A DNA stretch of 64,000 nucleotides from Kordia sp. (GTDB taxonomy: Bacteria; Bacteroidota; Bacteroidia; Flavobacteriales; Flavobacteriaceae). A model generated the notes under the pieces. It was not told where the DNA came from. It searched no databases and worked only from the letters and a program-made list of their open reading frames with translations. Shown piece by piece: positions 1 through 9,517 of this stretch. A program made the translations under genes and the position numbers. The first letter of the stretch is position 1; each line of letters starts with the position of its first letter. Location: the NCBI RefSeq assembly GCF_022447245.1, contig NZ_JAKVBC010000002.1:62001-126000 (forward strand), read 5' to 3'.

Positions 1-923
1 ATTTTGCGTTTGATCTACGAATTTCTGAAACCGCTGTTTTACAAGGAGTTGCATCGCGAAGTATAGAGAAAGCTACAAAATTTGCTAAAAAATTCAAGGC
101 ACAAAAAGCGTACGGTTCTTATGAGGCGCTTGTGAAAGATCCAGATATTGATGTGATTTATATCGCTACACCACATGTACTACATTTTGAAAATACAATG
201 CTGTGTTTACAGTATAAAAAAGCGGTTTTGTGTGAAAAGCCACTCGGGATCAATCTCACGCAAGTGCAAACCATGATACAGGAAGCCAAATCGCAAAATG
301 TATTTTTAATGGAAGCGATCTGGACACGTTTTATGCCGAGTTATCAAAAAGTACTGGAACTGTTGAACGATGGCGCAATTGGAGATGTGATTAGTATTCG
401 CGCTGATTTTGGATTCCAAACGACATTTGATCCTGAAGGACGTTTGTACAATAAAAAACTCGGTGGCGGTTCTCTGCTAGATATTGGAATTTACCCAATT
501 TTCTTAAGTCTGTTAGTATTAGGAATGCCTTCTGACATCAACGCTATGGCACGTATGACAAATACGAATGTCGATAGTTTTATCGCCATGTTATTTGAGT
601 ATAAAAATGATGCAAAAGCAGTCTTAGAATCCACTTTTGAAGTTGATACACCAACCGAAGCTTATATTTTTGGGACTAAAGGAAAGATAAAATTACACCG
701 ACGTTTTCATCATGCCAATACCATTACTTTGTATAAAAACGGAGAAGAAACTGTTTTTCAACTTCCGCATTCAGGCATTGGCTATATTCACGAAATTGAA
801 GCTGTCAATGAAAACATTCGCAATGGAGATACAGAAAATTCAAAGCTTCCATTAGCTTTCAGTGAACAATTAATCACAATTATTGATCAAGTAAAAGCTA
901 AAATTGGTTTGTGGTATGAGTAA
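1..923 (+). CDS. Gfo/Idh/MocA family oxidoreductase (5' partial)
   Basis: NAD(P)-dependent sugar or inositol-type dehydrogenase; substrate not deducible. The reading frame is open from base 3 of the window with protein-like sequence (FAFDLR, then AVLQGVASRS), so the true start and most of the Rossmann GxGxxG motif lie outside; the GTG at 132 is only an internal codon. Visible family features are the VIYIATPH strand-turn and the EKP motif in LCEKPLGIN, whose lysine contacts the cofactor and substrate in this family, followed by the GGGSLLDIGIYP segment of the C-terminal domain. It ends at a TAA at 921. About 307 codons are visible, close to the family's usual 320-350. Confidence 0.93.
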   Translation, partial: FAFDLRISETAVLQGVASRSIEKATKFAKKFKAQKAYGSYEALVKDPDIDVIYIATPHVLHFENTMLCLQYKKAVLCEKPLGINLTQVQTMIQEAKSQNVFLMEAIWTRFMPSYQKVLELLNDGAIGDVISIRADFGFQTTFDPEGRLYNKKLGGGSLLDIGIYPIFLSLLVLGMPSDINAMARMTNTNVDSFIAMLFEYKNDAKAVLESTFEVDTPTEAYIFGTKGKIKLHRRFHHANTITLYKNGEETVFQLPHSGIGYIHEIEAVNENIRNGDTENSKLPLAFSEQLITIIDQVKAKIGLWYE

Positions 924-1067
924 ATAAGAATCCTATTTTGATTATTTATACTGTTTTTAGTAGCGTATTTTTGACTACCTTGACAAGATCTAAATTATTT
1001 CTTTTGAAACAAATTTGGAGTTTAGTCGTCTACTATGCATACATAATCACCAAAACCGATTCTTACT

Positions 1068-1565
1068 TTGAATTCAATTTCAATACAAACATACTACAAT
1101 ACGTTTTCACAAAACAATTATTATGGAATTTTAATTGATGGAATTTCTTTGGAAGAACATGCTTTAAATCAAAGTCATATAGATATTACTTCTGGGTTAG
1201 TTTCCACTTTTTTAAATTGGCTAAGTGATCCTTTGCAACGAAAAATTGTATGGGAACGTGCATTACCCGAAGGATACACAAAAGTATATTTACCCATTTT
1301 AATGTGCGGAACTGATATTGATCTTTGGTCTACCGTAATTATTGCTGAAGTAGAAGCTGACGATCATCATGTATATTGGAATAAACTAGGTTTAGATGAT
1401 AGTGATTTTGAATACTCACCTGAACCTATAGGAACCACTGTAAATTGGTTTTCTGGAAATACATTGGTATTTAAAAGAACCGAATATGAAACGGTTTTGA
1501 ATACTTTTAAAAAATACTTGGATGGCAATTTTACAGGAAAAGTATATGACGAAAATCTAAACTAA
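1068..1565 (+). CDS. Hypothetical protein, 165 aa, TTG start
   Basis: No family recognised. The protein is soluble-looking and acidic, with tryptophan-rich patches (FLNWLSDPLQ, DLWSTVII, TVNWFSG), no signal peptide and no membrane segment. The only usable start in frame is TTG at 1068; there is no ATG before the middle of the gene. Just upstream in the same frame lies ATG CAT ACA TAA (1035-1046), followed by codons that read like protein, so the original N-terminus may begin at 1035 and carry a stop at codon 4, or the TTG may be genuine. It lies on the same strand as the PqiA-like gene and its small partner, 10 bp before the latter. Confidence 0.6.
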   Translation: MNSISIQTYYNTFSQNNYYGILIDGISLEEHALNQSHIDITSGLVSTFLNWLSDPLQRKIVWERALPEGYTKVYLPILMCGTDIDLWSTVIIAEVEADDHHVYWNKLGLDDSDFEYSPEPIGTTVNWFSGNTLVFKRTEYETVLNTFKKYLDGNFTGKVYDENLN

Positions 1566-1575
1566 CAACAAAGAC

Positions 1576-1716
1576 GTGCGTAAAAATCTTATTTTAAATA
1601 GTATTTTATTGGTATTGCTGATTACCATTAGTTTTGTAGCGTATACAAGTTATACCTTGGAAACTGAAAAACGTGCCTTTAAAGAGGACGCTATTGAACT
1701 TTCAGACATTAGATAG
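1576..1716 (+). CDS. Small single-pass membrane peptide, 46 aa
   Basis: GTG-initiated 46-codon frame. A basic start (VRKN) is followed by one hydrophobic segment (residues about 5-22, LILNSILLVLLITISFV) and a charged tail rich in Glu and Lys ending SDIR. The TAG ends 2 bp before the ATG of the PqiA-like gene, an arrangement typical of translational coupling. The topology suggests a membrane-anchored micro-protein or accessory of the PqiA-like protein, but this rests only on position. No homologous family recognised. The alternative is a remnant of a longer gene. Confidence 0.5.
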   Translation: MRKNLILNSILLVLLITISFVAYTSYTLETEKRAFKEDAIELSDIR

Positions 1717-1718
1717 GA

Positions 1719-2894
1719 ATGTTTAATGTTGATGCTTGGGAAGAACAGTTTGCAAAAATCATTACCAAAAAACTAGAAGAACTAGAGCTTTCTGGTGGAC
1801 AACGAGAAGAAGCGCGTGTGAAAGTTGAAAAATTTCTCAATGAATCCATTGATAAGTTTGAACGTGCATATAAAGCAAAAAACGAAAAGGATAAAGACTT
1901 TTTAGGACTTTCCCTAAAGAATATTGGTGCCGATTTTTTCGAAATTTTCAGTGAATTAAAAAATCAAGTACCTACGATCACAGAAGATATTCTTAACTTT
2001 TTAGAAAGTGAAGAAAATCGTGAAGGCATCAAAGATTATATTCTAGCACAAGTTAATTCGTATACAAAAGATACTTTCCAAAAAATAGATTATACTACTT
2101 ACAATAACATTCTCGCAAAATACAATGCAGAAACAGGAGAAGATTGTATCGGCTTAATTTCTGAGAAACTGGAAGTTATCAACGATACACAAAACATTTA
2201 TAATATTATTTTATTAGCAGTATTTGTAACCATGCTTCTACTCTTATTCGTGTTTAAACAAACTTCCAATCTCACCATTGCATTGTATGTACTAGCTGCT
2301 GTACATTTATTAGCTTTAGGTGTCTTTCTTCCAATGATTGATATTGATGCACGTATTGCTTCTATGGAATTACAATTGATGGGTGAAGCAATTTCGTTTA
2401 AAGATCAAGTGTTGTATTACAAGAGTAAAAGCATCATGGAAGTATCGAGTATCATGCTTTCACAAGGAAAAACCAAAGTTATGTTAGTAGGTATTTTAGT
2501 ATTGCTTTTTAGTGTAATTTTTCCAGTGACCAAACTCATATCGAGTCTTATTTTAATCTTTAAACGTTCCTTAAAAAAGAATAAGATTATTCGTTTTATG
2601 GTGTTTAAAAGTGGAAAATGGTCTATGGCAGATGTAATGGTTGTTGCTATTTTTATGTCATATATCGGTTTTACAGGAATTATTTCAAGTCAATTAGGAC
2701 AACTGGAAAACAGTATTGAAAGTCTGGAAATTTTATCCACAAACAAGTCTGAACTACAAAACGGTTTCTTTTTCTTTATGGGATTTGTAATTATGAGTAT
2801 CTTTATTTCACAACGTATTCAAACCATGATGAACGCATCAAACATTGAAGGACTTGAATCGGAAGTAAACACTCATACTGAATCACAAACATAA
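1719..2894 (+). CDS. Paraquat-inducible protein A (PqiA)-like membrane protein
   Basis: 391 aa. The N-terminal 150 residues are soluble, charged and probably helical (LEELELSGGQREEARVKVEKF). Hydrophobic segments follow near residues 160-180, 186-205, 253-275, 305-325 and 350-368. The pair FPVTKL (about 268-273) and KWSMADVMVVAIFMSYIGF (about 297-315) matches the PqiA/YebS integral-membrane family, which works in MCE-type lipid transport and envelope stress. Classical PqiA has two such modules and zinc-ribbon-like cysteines; here one module and a long cytosolic domain are seen, so the role in lipid transport is inferred. The start ATG directly follows the 46-codon frame. Confidence 0.75.
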   Translation: MFNVDAWEEQFAKIITKKLEELELSGGQREEARVKVEKFLNESIDKFERAYKAKNEKDKDFLGLSLKNIGADFFEIFSELKNQVPTITEDILNFLESEENREGIKDYILAQVNSYTKDTFQKIDYTTYNNILAKYNAETGEDCIGLISEKLEVINDTQNIYNIILLAVFVTMLLLLFVFKQTSNLTIALYVLAAVHLLALGVFLPMIDIDARIASMELQLMGEAISFKDQVLYYKSKSIMEVSSIMLSQGKTKVMLVGILVLLFSVIFPVTKLISSLILIFKRSLKKNKIIRFMVFKSGKWSMADVMVVAIFMSYIGFTGIISSQLGQLENSIESLEILSTNKSELQNGFFFFMGFVIMSIFISQRIQTMMNASNIEGLESEVNTHTESQT

Positions 2895-2980
2895 AATTAA
2901 GACAGGTACAGGTTTATATCTTTTTTCTATTCGTTTTTATCGCAACATCAAGCGTTGCGTGATTTGTGGATTATGAATTA

Positions 2981-3408
2981 CTAAGCTATGATGGACTCCC
3001 GTTTTTTTACCCAACCAGACATCTTCAAATTTGTAAGCTCCTGATACAACAAAAATCTACTTTCAATAGTTTCCTCATCTGATACCTTTTTTTATTTTAA
3101 TTCTTCGTGTGGAATTCCCATAACCTCATATGAATACACAAATACAAAATCAGATAATTCATCCAAAAAAACGTTAGAAACTTCCGTTTGATTTTCGTGC
3201 TTTAATGCGATATTCAATAGTTCTTGTATTTTACGGTAAGGTTTCTAGTAGAATCATTAAACATAACTTTTACAACAACTAAATCATTTACGGTAGCAAC
3301 TAAATATTTTAATGGTTCGATCAATCCTAATTTCTCAAAAATCACAAGACCTAAATCCTCTGAGCTATTTCGAATTCCTAGAGTCATGATTTCCAACTTA
3401 GAATACAT
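2981..3408 (-). pseudogene. Relic of a small soluble protein gene, frameshifted and with internal stop
   Basis: Read on the minus strand, an open segment starting MYSKLEIMTLGIRNSS (3408 down to 3214) ends at NLTVKYKNY, but one frame over the sequence continues convincingly as ELLNIALKHENQTEVSNVF, then DELSDFVFVYSYEVMGIP. One missing base near 3220 would join them. That frame meets a TAA after HEELK (near 3095) and then continues in frame as KKVSDEETIESRF and LLYQELTNLKMSGWVKK to a TAG at 2981-2983. Two lesions in about 140 codons indicate a decayed gene. Upstream codons also look partly coding (GVVENERTSVE), so the start may be lost. Family not recognised. Confidence 0.55.
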
Positions 3409-3633
3409 TATTCAACAGAAGTCCTTTCATTTTCCACAACTCCGAATACAAACTAAAAAATACTATAAAAATTTAAGACGACTCGTAAAGCTCTATGTTG
3501 ACATTCGACAATATTGCTATTTTTTTAATTACTTTTTTAGAAAGAGAAAGCCTTTCTGCTGTTTTGCAGAAAGGCTTTCGGTTACTGTATACCTTCTTAG
3601 GTATGTAAGTATAGTGGATTTTTAATATCTATT
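3409..3633. other. Intergenic stretch between gene relic and beta-barrel gene
   Basis: AT-rich spacer with a strong hairpin (separate entry) and no convincing gene on either strand. Confidence 0.6.
3546..3579 (-). terminator. Hairpin terminator of the beta-barrel operon
   Basis: Perfect 14-bp inverted repeat GAAAGCCTTTCTGC with a 6-base loop, 55 bp beyond the stop of the outer-membrane beta-barrel gene on the minus strand. The tail (CTTTCTAAAAAA) is only moderately T-rich, so termination efficiency is uncertain. Confidence 0.7.
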
Positions 3634-6348
3634 TTACAAGTTGTACTTCACGCTAAAAATTACGTATCTCGGTTGAATAAAGTATTCGCTAGTGCTTGTT
3701 AAGAAGTTATTGGAATTATCTTGATTCAATGATTTTGTGTTTAATAAATTGGTTCCTTGCACAGAATATTCCCATTGACTGTCTTTCTTTTGATACGAAA
3801 GCTCTGCTCTTAAGAAGCTGTAATCATTAATTGTACGTTCTTCGTTTTTATAGTTGAAATATGAGTAATCTGCCGTGAAGATGAAACTTTTTAAGAAATA
3901 CGCATCTATATTTACAAATGGACTGTTGGTAATGAAACGATTTGAATTTTGTCCTTGATCGTAATTGTTGATCGATAGATTATATCCAACTTCAATATTC
4001 GGAGCGTTTCTAAAGTTTGTACTAATTCGTGTTTGATACGATTGCGTAAACGATTCATTCACGCTTCGTGCTCCATTTATTTCCTGATTGAATTTTGAAA
4101 GTGATAAAGTTCCGCCTAACGAAGTTTTTACTTTTCCAAACATACGCTCAAAACGTCCATTTGCCGTAAATGTTTCATCTGCAAAGTTTGAATTGAAAGG
4201 TGTAGAAACACTGTTGGTACTCAAAATATCTGGATTTCCTGAACCATCTGGAATTGTTAAGAATTGTGAACGATTTCGAATTGGATCAATACGCTTGTTG
4301 TAATTTAAAAAGGCAAAAATGTTTGTATAATTAAACAGATTGAAACTAAAGTAACTCAAATTCAAATTGTGAGATAAGGCATTTTCTAGTGTTCTGTTTC
4401 CTCTAAAGATTGAATTGTAATTGTTGAATACCAAACCTTCTGCCAAATTGTTCACGTCAGTAAAATCGGTTTGCATTTGGTAGGCTAAATTCAAATTCTC
4501 AGAATCTTTAAACTGCACTCTAATATTTGCATCTGGAAGAAAACGCGTAAACGTATCTTTAAATTCCGATCCAGATTGTGTATTATTTACATTATAGGCA
4601 TGTGCTGTAACTCCTGGTGTAAACGTGAATATTCCAGATTTTATTTTATAGTGCATTCCGATATACGTATCTGAAAAATTATATTTCACATCATTTTTTA
4701 CATCTTGTTGCGCACTGAATAAGGTCAACTTACTTCCACTGTCTAATAACTGGAAAATTTCAGAATCAAATTGTTGCGAACTCAAAGTTGTACCTGCCGT
4801 AATGTTGATATTACTTTTTTGATTTAATACATACCAATAATCCAAGCGGGCATCCAATTTGTTGGTTTTTACACGTCTATCTTGTGCAATATCTAAAAAT
4901 GTTTGCGATGTGTTTAATCCTAATAAATCTGTAAAACGGAATTGTTCGCTTTGTGCCAAGCGTGCATTGTAAAACGGATCTTCATCTTGGTATAAATGCT
5001 GTGCCTCTAAAGCAAAAATATGATTATCATTTAAAGTATAATAATAGTTTAAGTTTTGATTAAAACTAAATGGGTTTTGCGATTGACGTTCATCAATATC
5101 TCCTAATAAAGATGAAAAGAAATCTTGTGTTTCTATTTGCCGCGACACTTTTCCAAATACATCATAATCGAGCTGATTTTTACTATTTGGCTTATAAATT
5201 GAACTCAATTTAAACAATCCTAAATCGCTTTTTTGACGTGTCGTTGTTGAAGTAATTTCATCAGGTGTAGTCGCATCAATATAATCATTGATACTATTTT
5301 CCTGCAGTTCTATTCGTGAACCTGAATAAATAGCAAATCCACTAATATCCCAAGTTTTCTTTGGAGCATAACTGAAGTTTGCTGCTCCAAATTTAGAGTC
5401 TATAGCTTTTGCTCGATTGTTTCGCAATGTCAAGAAACCAATGTCGCTGGAGGCCACATTAAAATTAGTTCCTGTATTTCTTCCCACATTTTTAAATCCT
5501 CCTGTAAAATTAAAATAGTCACGTTGGGTGAACGGAATGGAGCCAATATTATTGAGGTCAGTAATAATATTTACGCTATATTTTGGACTGTAATAAAATA
5601 ATCTCGGATTCGCAAGATAGCGTTCTTCAGGACCAAGTCCACCAGTTATTTCTCCAAACCAAAAGTTCTTCTTTCCTTCTTTTAGCTTGATATTAATTGC
5701 GACATTATCTTCATCATTCCCAAGTCCACGCATTTGCGATACATCATTGTGATTTTTTAAAACCTCAACCTTATCAATTGCGTCTGCTGGAATATTTTTC
5801 GTGGCTAATTTACTATCACCATCAAAGAAATCTTTTCCTTCCACCATCACTTTACTTACTGCCTTTCCTTCTACTTCTATTTCACCTTCATCAGTGACTT
5901 CAACACCGGGCAGTTTTTTTAGGACATCGCCTAGCTTCTTTTCCGAACCATTTTTAAAAGAATCTGCATTGTAAACAATGGTATCTCCTTTGATAGTTAC
6001 GGGCATTTCATAGGTTAGTTCTACCGCTTTCAGTTCATTATCGGGCTTCATCACAAAATCCTTTGTAATATCTGTTTCTTTCGTTGTAATAGAATCATTG
6101 ATTGTTGCCAAACCAATAAAACTTACTTTTATAGCATACGTTGTATTTTTTTTTAATGCCAATCGAAAACGCCCTTCATTATTGGTAATTCCATAAGATT
6201 CTAAGGTGTTTGTAGCTTTGTTGAGCGCTATAACATTAGCGAGTTCTAAAGGCTTGCCCACGCTATCTTTTACAATACCTTCTAGTTTAATTTGGGCAAT
6301 AGTAGCCTGTGCTATGAAACATAGCAGAATAAACAGTATATTTTTCAT
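3634..6348 (-). CDS. Outer-membrane beta-barrel protein with carboxypeptidase-regulatory-like domain (TonB-receptor-like)
   Basis: 904 aa. A signal peptide (MKNILFILLCFIAQATIAQ) is followed by a CarboxypepD_reg-like Ig fold (residues about 22-100, IKLEGIVKDSVGKPLELANV), a plug-like domain (about 125-215, NADSFKNGSEKKLGDVLKKL, then LPGVEV and VMVEGKDFFDGDSKLATKNI) and a long beta-barrel ending in an aromatic residue pattern (VIFSVKYNL). This is the layout of Bacteroidota TonB-dependent-receptor relatives annotated as outer membrane beta-barrel proteins. A substrate cannot be inferred. It is the last gene of a minus-strand run with GLPGLI, protease and GLPGLI genes, a partnership common in flavobacteria. 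A 41-bp gap to the preceding gene suggests co-transcription. Confidence 0.9.
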   Translation of the reverse strand: MKNILFILLCFIAQATIAQIKLEGIVKDSVGKPLELANVIALNKATNTLESYGITNNEGRFRLALKKNTTYAIKVSFIGLATINDSITTKETDITKDFVMKPDNELKAVELTYEMPVTIKGDTIVYNADSFKNGSEKKLGDVLKKLPGVEVTDEGEIEVEGKAVSKVMVEGKDFFDGDSKLATKNIPADAIDKVEVLKNHNDVSQMRGLGNDEDNVAINIKLKEGKKNFWFGEITGGLGPEERYLANPRLFYYSPKYSVNIITDLNNIGSIPFTQRDYFNFTGGFKNVGRNTGTNFNVASSDIGFLTLRNNRAKAIDSKFGAANFSYAPKKTWDISGFAIYSGSRIELQENSINDYIDATTPDEITSTTTRQKSDLGLFKLSSIYKPNSKNQLDYDVFGKVSRQIETQDFFSSLLGDIDERQSQNPFSFNQNLNYYYTLNDNHIFALEAQHLYQDEDPFYNARLAQSEQFRFTDLLGLNTSQTFLDIAQDRRVKTNKLDARLDYWYVLNQKSNINITAGTTLSSQQFDSEIFQLLDSGSKLTLFSAQQDVKNDVKYNFSDTYIGMHYKIKSGIFTFTPGVTAHAYNVNNTQSGSEFKDTFTRFLPDANIRVQFKDSENLNLAYQMQTDFTDVNNLAEGLVFNNYNSIFRGNRTLENALSHNLNLSYFSFNLFNYTNIFAFLNYNKRIDPIRNRSQFLTIPDGSGNPDILSTNSVSTPFNSNFADETFTANGRFERMFGKVKTSLGGTLSLSKFNQEINGARSVNESFTQSYQTRISTNFRNAPNIEVGYNLSINNYDQGQNSNRFITNSPFVNIDAYFLKSFIFTADYSYFNYKNEERTINDYSFLRAELSYQKKDSQWEYSVQGTNLLNTKSLNQDNSNNFLTSTSEYFIQPRYVIFSVKYNL

Positions 6349-6389
6349 TGGTGTTTTTTCTTCTGATTAGTAAGTTTGTTCAACAGATG

Positions 6390-7280
6390 TTATCTTCTGC
6401 CTTTACCCCTTCCGCCGCGACCGCGACCACGATACATATCGCGCATTTCTTTCATTTTATTTTTTACAATTTCATTATATTCTTTACGCGTAACTTCTTC
6501 GCCTTTTGTGGGTTCTTCTATGATTTCTTTTTCTCCTGGATTCATTACAATCTTAGAACATAAAATTGTTGTTCTGTATGAATTTACTTCTAAAATCAAT
6601 CCTGGTAATCCCCAAAATTCTCCTGGCCCTTGATTGATTGGAATGTCGAGTGTATACCAAGCTGTTACTAAAATTTCTTTTGGAATATCTACTTGGCTAA
6701 ATGGATCATCTAATGCTTTTACAGAGTCCTTTTTACGTTCTTCAGCAGTTTTCTCTTTATCATCTTTTCGTTTCTTAGGACGCATAGAATTAAAATCGAG
6801 TTCATCAACCTTTTTTAGAGCTGTAGCTTTGAAACAAAGGTATTTTCCAATTTGTTTGGTTTCACCTTCCATTTTCCATTCTAGTTTTTGCAAACTGTCT
6901 TTGATTAAGAATTTTTTACCAAAGAATTCTTTGGATTCCATAATTACACCTTTCTTTACATCTTTATATTGTTTTCCTTGTGTAAAACTTCCCATCATCA
7001 TTCGACCAAATCCGCCACCTTTTCCTGGCGCTTCAATTTTTTCTTCCTCTTTATAGGTTGATGCTGTTTGTGTGAAATCAAGAATGTAAACTTTTTCCAA
7101 ATAATCCTTCATCATTTCTTGTACACGCTTTTTTTGTCCGGCAGACATCTGTCTTCCTTTTCCGCCCCAACTATCCATATCTACAGTTGTTTTAGATTGA
7201 TAGTAGGCTTTTCCTTGAAAATTCTGAGCAAATACGGCGGTTGTGCATAAAACTAAGCTCCAAAGTAATAGTCTTTTCAT
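6390..7280 (-). CDS. GLPGLI family protein, 296 aa
   Basis: Secreted or periplasmic protein of the Bacteroidota GLPGLI family (function unknown). The diagnostic segment GPGEFWGLPGLILEVN lies at about residues 220-235. I chose the ATG at 7280, which gives a clean signal peptide (MKRLLLWSLVLCTTAVFAQ); a start 8 codons upstream (7304) would add a polar extension. The middle contains the usual YKDVKKG...KEFFGKKFLI core, with an insertion rich in Lys, Asp and Glu (RPKKRKDDKEKTAEERKKD). The C-terminus is an Arg/Gly-rich tail (YRGRGRGGRGKGRR), matched by a shorter RGNGRGDGNE tail in the paralogue at 8604-9455. Members often sit beside TonB-receptor-like genes, as here. Confidence 0.93.
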   Translation of the reverse strand: MKRLLLWSLVLCTTAVFAQNFQGKAYYQSKTTVDMDSWGGKGRQMSAGQKKRVQEMMKDYLEKVYILDFTQTASTYKEEEKIEAPGKGGGFGRMMMGSFTQGKQYKDVKKGVIMESKEFFGKKFLIKDSLQKLEWKMEGETKQIGKYLCFKATALKKVDELDFNSMRPKKRKDDKEKTAEERKKDSVKALDDPFSQVDIPKEILVTAWYTLDIPINQGPGEFWGLPGLILEVNSYRTTILCSKIVMNPGEKEIIEEPTKGEEVTRKEYNEIVKNKMKEMRDMYRGRGRGGRGKGRR

Positions 7281-7417
7281 TTGTAAGGTTTTTATGTTTT
7301 TCATCTTTATTTCTATTGTTAGTATAGAATAGCGATAAAAGTTACACTTTTAACTTTAATAAGACACAAATTTTTAACTAGAGTTTAATTTTCTTCCGTT
7401 AAATTTTTATTAAAAAA

Positions 7418-8599
7418 TCAAATAAGGCGCTTTAACAGAATGGTCACTGTTTTTATTTCTCCTTTTTTAGTTTTTAGTTTCAACTTGACTGTTTTATCTT
7501 TTTGGCGTAAAATTTCTCTACACTTTCGTACACTTTTTACATCTACATCATTAATTTCAAGCAATTGGTCTCCTTCACGAATTCCTTTTTCATACGCTTC
7601 TGCTGCCGTAATTACATTAGAAACTTTAATCATGTCAGCTTCTCTAGCTAACGAGATACCACTACGTGGAAATCGAAAAGTTTTTTTGAACGAGTCACTC
7701 GGTTTTAAATAGATTTTTTTCTGCTTGTAATCAAGAATCGTATTAAATCTACTGATGATTTTTATACCTAAAATCCCTGTGTATTCTGCAGAAGCCATGA
7801 CGCCTGCTTTACTATTTGACAAATCGATTGGCATTTCTCCAAAGGTAAAATCACCAAATTGCAAACCTGCCACTTTTCCAATCTTAAAGTTAGATGACGT
7901 TGTTAATCCTTCTGCTTTATTTTCAATCGTTTTTTCCATCAGACTTTCCATGTTTTTTTCTTTCACAAAAGGTGTATTGAGTAAAAACGTCATATTGGCT
8001 CCAGAATCAAACAGAAAGTTTCCTTTAAACTTTTGATTGTTAGTTAGTGTAAATTCAAGATTTACTTGCGGAATTTGACTGTAATCAAACGTTGCTTCTA
8101 CTGTTTTGTAAGCGTCTTTTCCTTGAATTTCCTCAGCATCATTATAGAGTTTTATCACATTGTTATCATAATCAATTTGCGTCACATATTGTTGCATGAT
8201 ATTGTTTCCGATAATGCCGTCTATTTGTTGATTGCTTCTTTTAGACAAACGTTCCAAATCAACTAAAACAGTGTGTGCATTGTGCACGCTTATACTTCCA
8301 ATATGATATTTTTGCGATAGGGCAATATTATACATTTCTGTTCCTGCTGCTCCTTCTGTTGGCTGCTGATAATCTGCTTTTATGCCAATTTTCTTTGCCA
8401 CATTTTCATCCAATACAGCTGTCGAAGCTCCTGTATCAAACACGAAATTTAAAGGTTCGTCATGATCATTTATTTTGACTTTGATGAACATCAATTCATC
8501 ATTTTCAAACGGAATTGTAGCTACTTGTGCTTGTGTTACAGGTATAAAACTTATCAGGAAAAATGCACAAATTGCAATATATTGTAAACGTATTTTCAT
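7418..8599 (-). CDS. Retropepsin-like aspartyl protease with C-terminal PDZ domain
   Basis: 393 aa, exported (signal peptide about residues 1-24, ending VTQAQ). Two retropepsin-type lobes: the first carries VFDTGAS (Asp55), the second FLFDSGAN (Asp198), each with downstream glycine strands (IDGIIGNNI; YTGILGIKI), giving a single-chain two-lobe aspartyl protease. A PDZ domain occupies about residues 310-393 (GISLAREADMIKVSNVITAA, then GIREGDQLLEINDVDV). Likely periplasmic or lipid-facing proteolysis; the substrate is unknown. It lies 4 bp downstream of one GLPGLI gene and 137 bp before the next, so it is probably part of the same operon. Confidence 0.9.
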   Translation of the reverse strand: MKIRLQYIAICAFFLISFIPVTQAQVATIPFENDELMFIKVKINDHDEPLNFVFDTGASTAVLDENVAKKIGIKADYQQPTEGAAGTEMYNIALSQKYHIGSISVHNAHTVLVDLERLSKRSNQQIDGIIGNNIMQQYVTQIDYDNNVIKLYNDAEEIQGKDAYKTVEATFDYSQIPQVNLEFTLTNNQKFKGNFLFDSGANMTFLLNTPFVKEKNMESLMEKTIENKAEGLTTSSNFKIGKVAGLQFGDFTFGEMPIDLSNSKAGVMASAEYTGILGIKIISRFNTILDYKQKKIYLKPSDSFKKTFRFPRSGISLAREADMIKVSNVITAAEAYEKGIREGDQLLEINDVDVKSVRKCREILRQKDKTVKLKLKTKKGEIKTVTILLKRLI

Positions 8600-8603
8600 G
8601 GGG

Positions 8604-9455
8604 TTATCCTCCTATTTCAATTCTAATTTCATTACCATCACCTCTTCCATTTCCACGGTAACGCTCTGTCATTTCTTTGGTTTTCTTACGCATAATTTCT
8701 TCAAACTTTTCTGCATTTACCTTTTTCCCTTTTGTTGGCTCCTTAATGCTTACTCTGTTTTTTGGGTTCAATACAATTTTACTGCATACAATTGTTTGCG
8801 TACCATCATTTACTTCTAAAATCAAACCAGGCAATCCCCAATACATTCCTGGTCCAGCATTTACAGGAATTTCCGGCGCATACCAAGCTGTTACGGTTAC
8901 TTTTTCTTTGGTTACTTCTGATTTTTTTTCATCAGTATTAAACGACATAGAACTTACTCGTTCCATTTCAATAGTACGTGTGGCTTTGTAGCAAGTATAT
9001 TGCCCGATAAACTTGGTTTCATTTTCAAGTTTCCATTCATTATCTTTTAATTCATCTTGTACCAAGAATTTTTTTCCTAGAATTTCTTGTTCGTTTGCGT
9101 ATCGTTTTTCTTTTGTGTTTTTATATAAGGTTGAAGATTGTCCATCGCCCACAACCATAATTTGAAAACCATTGCTTTGAGGTGAAGGTGCTGCTAGTTT
9201 TTCTTCTTGTTTGTAGACAGACTCATACGGTGTGACTGTTAATTTGTATTCTTTTTGAAACTGCTTTTGCAACATTGCATTCAGTTTTTCTTGCATATCC
9301 TTATTGATTCCTTGCCCTTGTGCAACACTGTCAATTTCAAAATTCATTTTCATACTAGTTTTATAGGTAGCGACTCCTTGAAAGTCTTGTGCATATAACA
9401 ATGCATTGACAAGCATAAAGACAAATGCGATAATTGATTTCGTATAATTTTTCAT
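8604..9455 (-). CDS. GLPGLI family protein, 283 aa
   Basis: First gene of the minus-strand operon. Signal peptide residues 1-22 (MKNYTKSIIAFVFMLVNALL, then YAQ). The family core has EILGKKFLVQDEL, KFIGQYTCYKATR and the signature GPGMYWGLPGLILEVNDG at about residues 202-219, followed by the usual KIVLNPK. It is a paralogue of the 296-aa gene downstream, with a shorter central insert and a shorter Arg/Gly tail. Its start is divergent from the histidine kinase with a 143-bp shared intergenic region that carries three phased GTTAA boxes, so control by the neighbouring two-component system is likely. Confidence 0.93.
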   Translation of the reverse strand: MKNYTKSIIAFVFMLVNALLYAQDFQGVATYKTSMKMNFEIDSVAQGQGINKDMQEKLNAMLQKQFQKEYKLTVTPYESVYKQEEKLAAPSPQSNGFQIMVVGDGQSSTLYKNTKEKRYANEQEILGKKFLVQDELKDNEWKLENETKFIGQYTCYKATRTIEMERVSSMSFNTDEKKSEVTKEKVTVTAWYAPEIPVNAGPGMYWGLPGLILEVNDGTQTIVCSKIVLNPKNRVSIKEPTKGKKVNAEKFEEIMRKKTKEMTERYRGNGRGDGNEIRIEIGG

Positions 9456-9517
9456 AATTACTTTATGTTTTTAGTTTTTTGATGGTACAAATATGAAACA
9501 GTTTCTTTTTGATTTTG

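Noticed and set aside
938-1138. 66-codon frame overlapping the start of the 165-aa gene
   Set aside because: Composition is not protein-like (Ile/Leu/Tyr-rich noise) and it overlaps the hypothetical gene in another frame.
5697-8819. Plus-strand frames opposite the beta-barrel, GLPGLI and protease genes
   Set aside because: They are antisense shadows of minus-strand genes with signal peptides and clear family motifs.
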